Positions 30,524 to 39,897 of a DNA stretch of 40,560 nt are shown here, piece by piece. Positions within the stretch are counted from its first letter, which is position 1. Each line of letters starts with the position of its first letter. A program made the position numbers and the translations under genes. The notes below the pieces were generated by a model. That model worked only from the letters and a program-made list of their open reading frames with translations, searched no databases and was not told where the DNA came from. Where the stretch lies: positions 1-40,560 of the forward strand of contig PNIU01000008.1 of NCBI GenBank assembly GCA_002878035.1, given 5' to 3'. Source of the DNA: Sulfurihydrogenibium sp. Its GTDB lineage: Bacteria > Aquificota > Aquificia > Aquificales > Hydrogenothermaceae.

Positions 30524-33500
30524 TCAATGATTCAAAAGCCTTGCCAAAAAGTGGAAGAAAAGAGGTATTATTAGTAGATTTACGAATATGGCAAATAATA
30601 AACCTCCTATCATGCTTATAGCAAGGTCTTGAAGTATCTGGGTGCCACTTCCTATAGCTAACGCTATCGGTAGCATAGCAAAGGCGTTTGAAAGCATAGT
30701 CATAGTTATAGGTCTAAACCTACTTGCAGTTGCGTAAAGTATTCTATTTTCTATCTTTTCTTCTGGTGAATTTTTATAAAAATCAAAAATTAAGACGTTG
30801 TTGTTTATAACGATACTTAAGACTATAAGCATACCTATAAGTCCAGTTATATCAAGTGGCTTTCCAGTTATAAAAAGTGCCACTAAAACTCCAGTTAGGG
30901 TTAACACTACGGCAAGGAGAATGGATAACGTAATTTTAAAATCTACAAATAGAATCATAACAAAAATACCTATAAACGTGATGGCTGCTAAAATAACAAG
31001 CATTAAATTTTTGAATGATTCCTGTTGTTGTCTGTAAAATCCAGACACGACTGGCGTTATATCTGACGGTAGGTTTGCCTCTTGAATAGTTTGGTTTACA
31101 ACTTTCACGGCATCTGACATATTATTACCTTTAAACCTGACGGTAATAACGGCAACAGGAGATAGATTGTAGTGGGTAACTTCTGGAACATTACTTTTAT
31201 AAGAAACTTCTGCAACTTCAGACAAAGGTATAAACCTTCCAACTGTGTTTGAATAAACTTTCATACTTTCTGGGTTTAAAAACTGTTGTTTGTCTGTAGA
31301 AATTAATCTAAGGTTTATCACTTTTTCACCGTAAACGATATTTCCTACTACACTGCCCCAGTAAGCGTTGTAAAGTTGCTGGTAAAGGTCGTTTAAACTT
31401 AAGCCGTATATACTTTGAGCTTCTGGTTTTAACCTTATCCTTATCTCTCCAGAGGAGAAAGCCGTTTTTAGGTTTACTTCTTCCAGTAAAGGTTTTTCTC
31501 TTAGCATATCTCTTAGTTTAAAACCGTAGCTTACCAGTTTGTCAGGGTCGTAACCGTAAAGTAAAACCGATATAGGAGCTTCTTCCCCAAGAATATCTGC
31601 TAATCTATCCTCTATAACTTGTGGAAGGTCGAATTCTTCAAGGTTGTTAAACTTATCTTCTATCCTTTTTCTAACTTCTTCCTTTATCTCAAATATACTT
31701 CTGCTTTTGTTTTCCTTTAAAACTACCAAAAAGTCTCCAACGTTTGGCTGTTCTGTCACGTGTCCAAGGGAAGTGCCTATCCTTAAAGTCCAGTTTTTTA
31801 CTTCTGGAATCGAGTTTAAAATCTTTCCCATTTCCATAGCAGTTTTGTAAGACTCTTCTAAAGAAGTTCCGGCTGGAAGTGTAAAATCTACAACGAAACT
31901 TCCTTCATCCCACTTTGGCAGAAAAGTTGCAGGAATAGACCTGTAAAGTAGAAATCCTGATAACATTACAACAAAAACCAGCACTACGGCTATAAAGTCA
32001 TACTTAAAAAGTCTTTCTAAGAACTTTTCATAGCGTTTTTCCAATCTGGTTATAAAGTCTTCTTTACTTTCGAAACGGTTAGGTAAAAGTATGTATGCAA
32101 TTACTGGAACTAAAAAGATTGCAGCAATTTGAGAAACGATGTAAGTTAAAACTAAAACCAAAGCTAACTGTTTTAAAAATACTCCAACGACACCGGGTAC
32201 AAAAAGCAGTGGCAAGAAAACCAAAGTAGATATTAAAGTTGCACCGGTCATTATAGGAAGTATCTCTTTAGAACCGTCTATTATTGCCGTTAGTTTATCC
32301 TTTCCATACTTTAGATGTCTGTCTATGTTTTCAACTACGATTATAACGTGGTCTACTAAACCACCTATAGCGGCGGCCATACCACCGAGAGAAAATAAGT
32401 TAAAATCTAAACCTAAAACTTTTATACCTATAATCGTTATAAAAAAGACCATCGGAAGAATCAGTAAAGTTGCGAAGGAAATTTTAACTTTTCTTAAAAA
32501 GATAAACAGAATCACAACGGCTATAATGCTACCTAATACGATAGCATCTCTTACACTTTTTATAGACTCTTTTATAAATACAGAAGAGTCGTAAGATTTG
32601 TATATTTTAACTCCTTCTTTTTCTAAGCTTTTGTTTATAATGTCAATCTGCCTATCTACGTTTTGGATAACGGTTGTTGTATCTGCGTCCGGTTGTCTTA
32701 GTATGTTAAATACAACGGCATTTTTTACATTTGAAAAACCAGAAGTAGCCCTTGAAGGGTATTTAGAGTTTACGATGACGGCTACGTCTGAAAGGTTTAT
32801 GTATCTACCGTTAGAAAGTGGTATTTTTACATCTAAAAGTTTGTAAACGTCTTCAGGCTTTTGGTAGAGAGTGACTATATACTGTTTGTTTAATAAGTCA
32901 GAAACACCTAAAAAATCTATCTTAGTTTGGTTGTAAATTACAGATTTTAAGTAATCTAAGGAAATGTTGTAGTTGTTTAACTTGTCTGTATCGACTACGA
33001 TGTGAAACTCTTGCCATTGTGGGGCTTTTATCTCAAGGTCGTAAACGCCGGGTATTGATATTATCAAAGGTTTTATCTTGTAGTAAAGTATATCGGTAAG
33101 TTCGGTTTGTGATTTAGTGTCTGAACTTATAGCGTATATACCGATAGGATACATACTCGGAGTAGCCTGCCTTACAACTACCTTAGCCGTTGATGGTATA
33201 ACGTTTTTTAACTCACTTACCCTTGCTAAAACAAGCTGATATGCCGTAAACGGGTTTGTAGACCAGTTAAAGTAAAGGTTTATCTCTACCGAACCTATAG
33301 ATGTTTTAGAGACTATCTTCTCTACACCTTGAACCGTTTTAAGCGACTCTTCTGCAGGTTTTGTTATTTCAAGTAGCATCTGTTTTGTAGGAGTGTAACC
33401 GTTCTCTATTGCAACCTCAACCCTTGGAAAGTAAACGTTTGGAAATATATCCTTCGTTACAGAGTTAGACGTGTAATAACCAATAATACCAAACATTAAG

Positions 33501-33562
33501 AATATAAGTATAACTGCAACCTTTCTTCTAATAAGAAATACGAAAAAGTCTTTAGAATTCAT
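30524..33562 (-). CDS. RND efflux permease (second system)
   Basis: 1012 aa; TM4 SLGGMAAAIGGLVDHVIIVVEN; KWDEGSFVVDFTLPAGTS; two periplasmic loops. Confidence 0.92.
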   Translation of the reverse strand: MNSKDFFVFLIRRKVAVILIFLMFGIIGYYTSNSVTKDIFPNVYFPRVEVAIENGYTPTKQMLLEITKPAEESLKTVQGVEKIVSKTSIGSVEINLYFNWSTNPFTAYQLVLARVSELKNVIPSTAKVVVRQATPSMYPIGIYAISSDTKSQTELTDILYYKIKPLIISIPGVYDLEIKAPQWQEFHIVVDTDKLNNYNISLDYLKSVIYNQTKIDFLGVSDLLNKQYIVTLYQKPEDVYKLLDVKIPLSNGRYINLSDVAVIVNSKYPSRATSGFSNVKNAVVFNILRQPDADTTTVIQNVDRQIDIINKSLEKEGVKIYKSYDSSVFIKESIKSVRDAIVLGSIIAVVILFIFLRKVKISFATLLILPMVFFITIIGIKVLGLDFNLFSLGGMAAAIGGLVDHVIIVVENIDRHLKYGKDKLTAIIDGSKEILPIMTGATLISTLVFLPLLFVPGVVGVFLKQLALVLVLTYIVSQIAAIFLVPVIAYILLPNRFESKEDFITRLEKRYEKFLERLFKYDFIAVVLVFVVMLSGFLLYRSIPATFLPKWDEGSFVVDFTLPAGTSLEESYKTAMEMGKILNSIPEVKNWTLRIGTSLGHVTEQPNVGDFLVVLKENKSRSIFEIKEEVRKRIEDKFNNLEEFDLPQVIEDRLADILGEEAPISVLLYGYDPDKLVSYGFKLRDMLREKPLLEEVNLKTAFSSGEIRIRLKPEAQSIYGLSLNDLYQQLYNAYWGSVVGNIVYGEKVINLRLISTDKQQFLNPESMKVYSNTVGRFIPLSEVAEVSYKSNVPEVTHYNLSPVAVITVRFKGNNMSDAVKVVNQTIQEANLPSDITPVVSGFYRQQQESFKNLMLVILAAITFIGIFVMILFVDFKITLSILLAVVLTLTGVLVALFITGKPLDITGLIGMLIVLSIVINNNVLIFDFYKNSPEEKIENRILYATASRFRPITMTMLSNAFAMLPIALAIGSGTQILQDLAISMIGGLLFAIFVNLLIIPLFFHFLARLLNH

Positions 33563-34512
33563 TTAACTTTAACCTCATCACCATCTTTCAGATTACCTGA
33601 AACGATGACGAAATCTCCCTCATCTTTCATAACGTTAACTTTTTCTTTTAACTCTTTACCGTTTGACACCTTAAACACAAAAAAGCCTTTATCTTCCAAC
33701 ACCAGAGATTTTTTAGGAATTTTAAAGCCAGACAAACCATCTATATACAACGTTATACTCTGTCTGTAGTTTAAAGGTAAATCTATAACCTTCTCTGAAT
33801 AAGTTTTAACTTTAACAAGGTTTCCTTCGGAAACGGGAACTATCTCTTTTACGTTTAGAGTGATTAAATCATCGTTTAACTTTGCACTTAAAACTTTTTT
33901 AGATTTTATTAAGTTTAAATACTCGACTGGAACGTAAAGGTATAAAAAGTTTGAGTTTTGGTTGTAAACTGTAGCGATTGGGGTTCCTACAGTTACATAC
34001 TGACCTTCTGGAACGATGTTAAGAATATAACCTTCACAGTTAGAAAAAAGTTTAAAGTTGCTTTTTTGGATACTGTAGGTTTTTAGCTGGGCTTTTAACG
34101 TTTCAAGCTCTGATTTTTTTAGAGAAATACTGTTTTTAATATCTAAGATATCGTTTTTTGAAGCTAAACCTAAGTTGTAAAGGTTTTCGTAGTTTTCAAG
34201 TTTTTTTGTTAGGTTTTGTATCTCAGTTTGAGTAATCTCAATCCTTTTTACAGTTGATTGAATGTTTGAGTCTAAAAACTCGTTTTTAAAGCTACCTATC
34301 ACCTGTCCGATTTTTACTCTATCACCGACAGAAACGAAAGAATGAAAGTAACCTTCCGTTTTTGAAGTTATGGCACACTGCTTACCAGACTCTACCTGAC
34401 CTGAAACTTGAACCTGTATCTGTGTTTTAACAGGTATAACCTTAAAAGTATCCAAACCAAAAGAACCTTTAAAACTAAAAAACGTAAAAATTAAAAACCA
34501 TAAGAGTCTCAT
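33559..34512 (-). CDS. RND periplasmic adaptor (MFP)
   Basis: Signal peptide, TEGYFHSFVSVGDRVKIGQVIGSF, coiled coil; 4-nt overlap with the RND gene. Confidence 0.88.
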   Translation of the reverse strand: MRLLWFLIFTFFSFKGSFGLDTFKVIPVKTQIQVQVSGQVESGKQCAITSKTEGYFHSFVSVGDRVKIGQVIGSFKNEFLDSNIQSTVKRIEITQTEIQNLTKKLENYENLYNLGLASKNDILDIKNSISLKKSELETLKAQLKTYSIQKSNFKLFSNCEGYILNIVPEGQYVTVGTPIATVYNQNSNFLYLYVPVEYLNLIKSKKVLSAKLNDDLITLNVKEIVPVSEGNLVKVKTYSEKVIDLPLNYRQSITLYIDGLSGFKIPKKSLVLEDKGFFVFKVSNGKELKEKVNVMKDEGDFVIVSGNLKDGDEVKVK

Positions 34513-35726
34513 CTGTATATATCTCCTTTCACCAGATGCTCTAAAAGTTTAAAACTCATATAAGTGTTATACTTTGTCTGAACGTAGTTATTTTTTGCGT
34601 TTACGTAATCGTAGTAGTATTTGTCCAAAACGATGAAGTTTGCTACTCCCATCTTGTAGGCTTTTAAGTATTTTTCATAAACATCGTAAGATACCTGAAC
34701 TTGTTTTTCGTAAGTCTTTAGACTGTCTATACCATACAAAACAGACGTGTAAAGATTTTCAAGGTTTTGCTGTAAAGTTAGATTTTGTCTAAACTTTTGA
34801 ATATTCAGTATTCTGTCTTTAACAGAAAGACTTAGCAGTTTATACCTTAAGCCACCGTAAAAAAGATTAGAAGTAAAACCAACAGAAAATACGTTTTGGT
34901 TTCCATTACCGGTAGGGTCTTTGTTTATTTGTCTTTCATAGGATAGATAAAACTTAGGAATCCAGTAATTTTTCTCTTTTCTGTATTCAACTTCGTTTAT
35001 TTTTTTATCTAAATCGATAATTTTAACGTCTGGACTGTTTTTAAGATATATTTCTTTCTGGCTGTAAATCTGATTTAAATCTTCTTTGCTTAGATTGTAA
35101 GGTTCTACTGGTTTTATCTGGTCTAAACCAGAAACTATTTTTAAGATGTTGTAGTAAGATTCCATATACTTTTGATACTGTAAGAGATTTGCCTGCTCCG
35201 TTAAAAGTTTAAGCTGCCAGTTATCGTACTCTACCGCCGGAAATCTACCGTCTTTTACGGCTTCTTTTACAAAGTTTAAGATTTCTTCAACGTTTTTTAC
35301 TCTTTCCTGCTGAATATTTACAAGCTCAAAATACATACAGTAGTTTACGTAAGCCGTAAGAAGATTTTTAAACAAGGTTTCTTTCTCTTTCTCAGAAATT
35401 ACAACGGACTTTTCAATTAGTATTCTGTTTATTTCTTCATCGAACTTGCTTTTTCCAAAAATATCCATATCGTTAACAATCTTTAAAGATGTGATGTTGT
35501 AAGAAGGCACGGCTTGAGTATTGGAATGGGAAAAGCTTAAATCTGCGTTTATGTTTAAAAATCTGGTTGCAAAAAGGTCTTTGTAAAGAAGTTGGTAATA
35601 CTCTTTGTTGTTTTTTAAGTTTTCATCTACCAAAAAGTTTTTTTTAGCTGCCTGAAAAATATCCATAATCTCATCGGCTTTAACCGTATAAAACAAGGTT
35701 AAAATTAGTAAAATTAAGTTTTTCAT
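34509..35726 (-). CDS. TolC-like outer membrane efflux protein
   Basis: Signal peptide, coiled-coil repeats, context with MFP and RND. Confidence 0.85.
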   Translation of the reverse strand: MKNLILLILTLFYTVKADEIMDIFQAAKKNFLVDENLKNNKEYYQLLYKDLFATRFLNINADLSFSHSNTQAVPSYNITSLKIVNDMDIFGKSKFDEEINRILIEKSVVISEKEKETLFKNLLTAYVNYCMYFELVNIQQERVKNVEEILNFVKEAVKDGRFPAVEYDNWQLKLLTEQANLLQYQKYMESYYNILKIVSGLDQIKPVEPYNLSKEDLNQIYSQKEIYLKNSPDVKIIDLDKKINEVEYRKEKNYWIPKFYLSYERQINKDPTGNGNQNVFSVGFTSNLFYGGLRYKLLSLSVKDRILNIQKFRQNLTLQQNLENLYTSVLYGIDSLKTYEKQVQVSYDVYEKYLKAYKMGVANFIVLDKYYYDYVNAKNNYVQTKYNTYMSFKLLEHLVKGDIYR

Positions 35727-36508
35727 TTTTCAAAAAAATTTAAAGTTTCTCTAAAAACAGTCTCTCTTTCGTTATCTATCGTAATCATATGGTAGCTGTC
35801 TTTTAAAATCAAGAGTTTTTTCTCTGGAGAAGATACTTTTTCGTATATAGTGTAGGCACTTTTTACACTTGAGAGGTCGTCATACTGAGAATGTAAAACT
35901 ATAACAGGTTTTGTTATAGTTGGTAGTTCTTTAATCAAATGTTTTGAAAGTTTTAGAAGTTCTTTTATCGTAACGCCGGGGAATCTATCGTAAGCTACTG
36001 CATTTTTTGTTAAAAGACTTGATACTTTTTTCCTGACGGCTTCGTTTTTTATGCCATAAGGAAATTTCTCTTTAAAGTAGAAAAAATGTTTTACCGGAGT
36101 TGCTAAAACCAACGGAAGAAGCTTAACTGCCTTTGGTATGCTCCAACCATCAAGGTATAGTGTAGGAGACCAAGCTGCCACTTTTTTGACCTTTTCACTT
36201 TCTTTAGACAGAAGTAGTGAAAGCATACCACCTACACATAGACCTGCTACGTATATACTTTCATAATCGTTCTCTATCGTTTTTAAAAGTGTCCTTACAC
36301 TGTCTAACCAGTCTTGCCATTTTGTTTTTTTCAAGTCTTCCAAAGTTGTACAGTGTCCTGCCAGTATAGGACAGTAAACGTCGTAACCTTCTTGATTAAA
36401 CTTACCACCTATCCATCTAAGCTCAAAAGGACCACCTGTTAAACCATGAATCAGTATAAGTGCTTTTTTACCTTCACCTTTTAGTATGAAACCTTCCCTA
36501 TAACTCAT
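35723..36508 (-). CDS. Alpha/beta hydrolase (Est30/monoacylglycerol-lipase-like fold) with Cys in the nucleophile elbow
   Basis: LILIHGLTGGPFE, nucleophile elbow VAGLCVGGML, Asp SQYDDLSS, His SYHMITID. Confidence 0.9.
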   Translation of the reverse strand: MSYREGFILKGEGKKALILIHGLTGGPFELRWIGGKFNQEGYDVYCPILAGHCTTLEDLKKTKWQDWLDSVRTLLKTIENDYESIYVAGLCVGGMLSLLLSKESEKVKKVAAWSPTLYLDGWSIPKAVKLLPLVLATPVKHFFYFKEKFPYGIKNEAVRKKVSSLLTKNAVAYDRFPGVTIKELLKLSKHLIKELPTITKPVIVLHSQYDDLSSVKSAYTIYEKVSSPEKKLLILKDSYHMITIDNERETVFRETLNFFEK

Positions 36509-37871
36509 CTTTACTTACTCTGGAAAATAGTGCGTCTAAAAGTAAAACGGCAAGCTCTATCTCTTGGTCTGTTATCTCAAGAGAAGGTGCAAGGGTTAAA
36601 ACGTTTTTGTAATAGCCTCCAACGTCTAAAACTAAGCCGTAGTTCTTTCCGTTTACGTTTATGTTAGCCTTTAAACCTTCTTCAACTATTTTATCTGTTA
36701 GCCTTTTTGAAGGTGTATAACCATCTTTTTCACATATCTCTACTCTTAAAGCCAGTCCTAAACCGTCAACATCTCCAATAAACGGATACTTTTTCTTTAA
36801 ATCTTTGAGTAATTCTAAAAACTTCTTTCCTTTTTCTTCCACTATCTTTTCGTAATCTTTTTCTTCAATTAAGTTAAACACTTCTAAACCTGCTCTTACA
36901 CCTATAGGGTTAGATGAAAAGGTTGAGTGAGTGCTTCCCGGTGGAAATATATCTGGATTTATAAGCTCTTCTCTTGCCCACAAACCAGACAACGGGTTCA
37001 TTCCGTTAGTTAAAGATTTTCCAAAGACGATAATATCCGGCTTAACGCCAAAATGCTCTATACTCCAAAGTTTTCCAGTTCTGTAAAAGCCCATCTGTAT
37101 CTCATCACTTACAAGTAAAACTTTATACTCGTCAAGGACTGGCTTTATTCTTTTAAAGTAATCTTTCGGTGGTATTATATAACCACCAGTTCCTTGTATA
37201 GGCTCAATGTAAAATGCTCCAAACTCGCAGTTTTTAGTTTTTGGATTGCAAACGGTGTAATACTCACTTTCAAAAAGTTTCTCAAACTCTTTAGCACAGT
37301 AAAGGTCGCAGGTTTCTTTTTCTTTTCCGTAAGGACATCTAAAACAGTAAGGATAAGGAATAAAAAAAGCCCTGTCTGAAAAATGACCATATCTCTCTCT
37401 GTATCTATAACTGGAAGTTATGTTTGTAGCTCCTATGGTTCTTCCGTGATAACCGCCCATAAACGCAAAGTTTAGATTTTTCTTAGTGTAATTTCTCACG
37501 ATTTTTAAAGAATCTTCTATAGCTTGAGAACCTCCAACGTTAAAATGTACTCTTCCTTTTAAACCAAACCTGTCTTCAACAGATTTTGCTATCTTGTAAG
37601 ATAGAAGTATCTTCTCTTTTGTTAAAAACTGGGAAGCAAGCTGTCCTAACGTATCCATCTGGTTTTTTATGGCATCGTTAATTTTTCTGTTGTTGTATCC
37701 AAAGTTGCAGGCAGAGTACCACATCTGTAAGTCTAAGTATTCTTTCCCTTCCAAATCGTAAAGATAGCTTCCTTCAGACCTTGCAAAAATCTTAGGCGGG
37801 TTTAAATAATGGACAGTATCTCCAAAAGAACAGTACTTAGATTCAAGTTCTAAAAGTTCTTTTTCTGTCAT
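36498..37871 (-). CDS. Class III PLP-dependent aminotransferase
   Basis: NVGGSQAIEDSLKIVRNYT, GGYHGRTIGATNIT, PYCFRCPYG, SDEIQMGFYRTG, IVFGKSLTNGMNPLSG (PLP Lys). Confidence 0.93.
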   Translation of the reverse strand: MTEKELLELESKYCSFGDTVHYLNPPKIFARSEGSYLYDLEGKEYLDLQMWYSACNFGYNNRKINDAIKNQMDTLGQLASQFLTKEKILLSYKIAKSVEDRFGLKGRVHFNVGGSQAIEDSLKIVRNYTKKNLNFAFMGGYHGRTIGATNITSSYRYRERYGHFSDRAFFIPYPYCFRCPYGKEKETCDLYCAKEFEKLFESEYYTVCNPKTKNCEFGAFYIEPIQGTGGYIIPPKDYFKRIKPVLDEYKVLLVSDEIQMGFYRTGKLWSIEHFGVKPDIIVFGKSLTNGMNPLSGLWAREELINPDIFPPGSTHSTFSSNPIGVRAGLEVFNLIEEKDYEKIVEEKGKKFLELLKDLKKKYPFIGDVDGLGLALRVEICEKDGYTPSKRLTDKIVEEGLKANINVNGKNYGLVLDVGGYYKNVLTLAPSLEITDQEIELAVLLLDALFSRVSKDEL

Positions 37872-38508
37872 TTTTAATCTCCTCTTGAAGGTTTTTGATT
37901 ATATCTTTAAAGTTTTCAAATTTATAAACATCCTTTCCTACACTTTTTAAGTATTCGTAGAGTTTTCCTTTTGCAAAAACTTTTTCTACTTTAGTTGCAA
38001 CGCAAAAATCGGACCTCCCATCTCCTATGTAGTAAAGTTTTTCGTGATGTATGTTTTTTTCGTAGAATTTACACTTGCAGTTTCCCATTTTAGCACTACA
38101 GAAAGGATAGTAGTAAGGAAACTCTACCTTTAGACCTTCTTCTGTAAAGATTAACTCGTTAGATAAAATTAAATCTACTTTTATACCGTGTTTATCTAAA
38201 ATCTTCTCTATAAAGTATCTAAATCCATCGCTTATTATGAAAACTTTTCCGCTAAATGTCTTTACAAATTCCACAAAATCTTTAAAGTGTTCGTCTATCT
38301 CTACACTTTCCAAGAAATAATCTACCTTTTCTTTGTCTATATCTTTTACAAGGGATACCTGTTGAGAAAGACAGTCTAAGGAAGATATCTCACCTTTAAG
38401 CCACCTTTCCTCAACGTCAAGGTATTCTCTATCTGCAAAAACTTCTAAGAATGTATCCACCACATCTACTTTTGTAATAGTTCCGTCAAAATCACATAAA
38501 AAAACCAA
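37843..38508 (-). CDS. HAD-superfamily phosphatase (MtnX/SerB-like subclass IB)
   Basis: CDFDGTIT motif I, IISDGF motif II, KMGNCKC, GDGRSDFCVA motif IV. Confidence 0.88.
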   Translation of the reverse strand: MVFLCDFDGTITKVDVVDTFLEVFADREYLDVEERWLKGEISSLDCLSQQVSLVKDIDKEKVDYFLESVEIDEHFKDFVEFVKTFSGKVFIISDGFRYFIEKILDKHGIKVDLILSNELIFTEEGLKVEFPYYYPFCSAKMGNCKCKFYEKNIHHEKLYYIGDGRSDFCVATKVEKVFAKGKLYEYLKSVGKDVYKFENFKDIIKNLQEEIKNDRKRTFRT

Positions 38509-38533
38509 ACTCTTCTCCTTTTGTAGATTGTTT

Positions 38534-38567
38534 AAAGATTACTATGAGAATATTACAAAAAGATTAC
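38534..38567 (-). promoter_or_regulatory. Candidate OmpR-family response regulator boxes
   Basis: ATTAC (plus strand) at 38538-38542, 38552-38556, 38563-38567; exact AAAGATTAC repeat at 38534-38542 and 38559-38567. Confidence 0.5.
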
Positions 38568-38571
38568 AATT

Positions 38572-39897
38572 TTACGCTATAGTTAACTCTACAGTCGTTC
38601 CTTGGTTTACTACACTCTTTATATTTATCTTTATTCCAAGTATGTTTGAGTAAAGTTTGACGATGGAAAGTCCAAGTCCTAAACCTTCAGAATTTTCAGA
38701 TTTATAAAACTCATCGAATATTTTTTCTAACTTGTCTTCTTCTATACCTACTCCAGTATCCGATACAGTTAGTTTTACGGTTGAGTTTTCTTCGTAGGCT
38801 TTAATTTTGATTGTTCCGTTTTGTTTGTTAAAGTTGACCGCATTACTTATTATGTTTTGCAGTATCTCTTTAAACATAACTTCGTCAGTTTGGATAGTTA
38901 AGTTTTTATCTAAGTCTAACTCTACTTTTAGATTTTTTTCTTTTATCTTTTGGCTAAAGATTGATAGGACTTCTTTTACAACCTTATCAACGTTTACCTG
39001 CTTTATATCTGGATAGAATAGTTCCTTTGTTTTGTAAAGTTTGTTAAGTATCTGAAATATACTTAGAATGTATAAAGATATTTCGTGAATGTTCTTTAAG
39101 GTCTTTATATACTCTTCTTTTTCTCTATCTTTTCGTAGGGTTATGTCTATATCAGTGATTATTGTAGTTAAAGGGGTTTTTATCTCATGGGATAAGACTA
39201 CGATAAAATCTTTCTGCTTTTGGTAAAGTTCTTTAACTGTGTTTAACAGATTGTTGAATGTTTGTATTATCTTTTTAAACTCTTCAGAATACTTGTTGCT
39301 GTCTATTGGGGTTAGGTCTACAACGGACACATTTTCTATATCTTCAGAAAGCCTGTCTATATTTTTTAGATTTTTATCTACAGTGTAGTATATAAATCCA
39401 TTTAGTAATAAAATCGTAACTATGTAAAGTGTTATCAGTATGTCGTCGTATTTTTCTATTACTGATATGATTCTGTTGACATTTTTAGCGATTAAAACTT
39501 GATAATCTGGTAATTTAACGTAAATAAGTCTATAAACATTTTTCTCAATCTTTACGTTTTTTATCTCTTCATTTTCTAAGTTTTTTACTAAAGCGTTGAT
39601 GTTTTTATCTAAAACAGGGTCATTTTTTATGTTCTTATAAACAACTTGGCCATCTTTTAAGACGATTATACGGTATTTGTCGTTGTTAAAAATCTTTATA
39701 TCTTCAAGTAAGTCTTTGTCTTCTGATAGTTTTAAGATTTCTTCTTTTTTGCTTTCTAAGTCTGAATCTACATTTTGATACATCAAATCTTTTAAAAGCG
39801 AAAAAGAAACGTAGCTAAACAGTGATATTAAAACTACAGAACCTAAAAACAGTTGAATAACTATTTTCTGTTTTAAACTTCTATTCTTCAAAAACAT
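38572..39897 (-). CDS. Two-component sensor histidine kinase
   Basis: Two TM segments, VVLSHEIKTPLTTI H-box, ISNAVNFNKQNG, DTGVGIEEDKLEKIFDEFYK, GLGLGLSIV. Confidence 0.94.
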   Translation of the reverse strand: MFLKNRSLKQKIVIQLFLGSVVLISLFSYVSFSLLKDLMYQNVDSDLESKKEEILKLSEDKDLLEDIKIFNNDKYRIIVLKDGQVVYKNIKNDPVLDKNINALVKNLENEEIKNVKIEKNVYRLIYVKLPDYQVLIAKNVNRIISVIEKYDDILITLYIVTILLLNGFIYYTVDKNLKNIDRLSEDIENVSVVDLTPIDSNKYSEEFKKIIQTFNNLLNTVKELYQKQKDFIVVLSHEIKTPLTTIITDIDITLRKDREKEEYIKTLKNIHEISLYILSIFQILNKLYKTKELFYPDIKQVNVDKVVKEVLSIFSQKIKEKNLKVELDLDKNLTIQTDEVMFKEILQNIISNAVNFNKQNGTIKIKAYEENSTVKLTVSDTGVGIEEDKLEKIFDEFYKSENSEGLGLGLSIVKLYSNILGIKINIKSVVNQGTTVELTIA

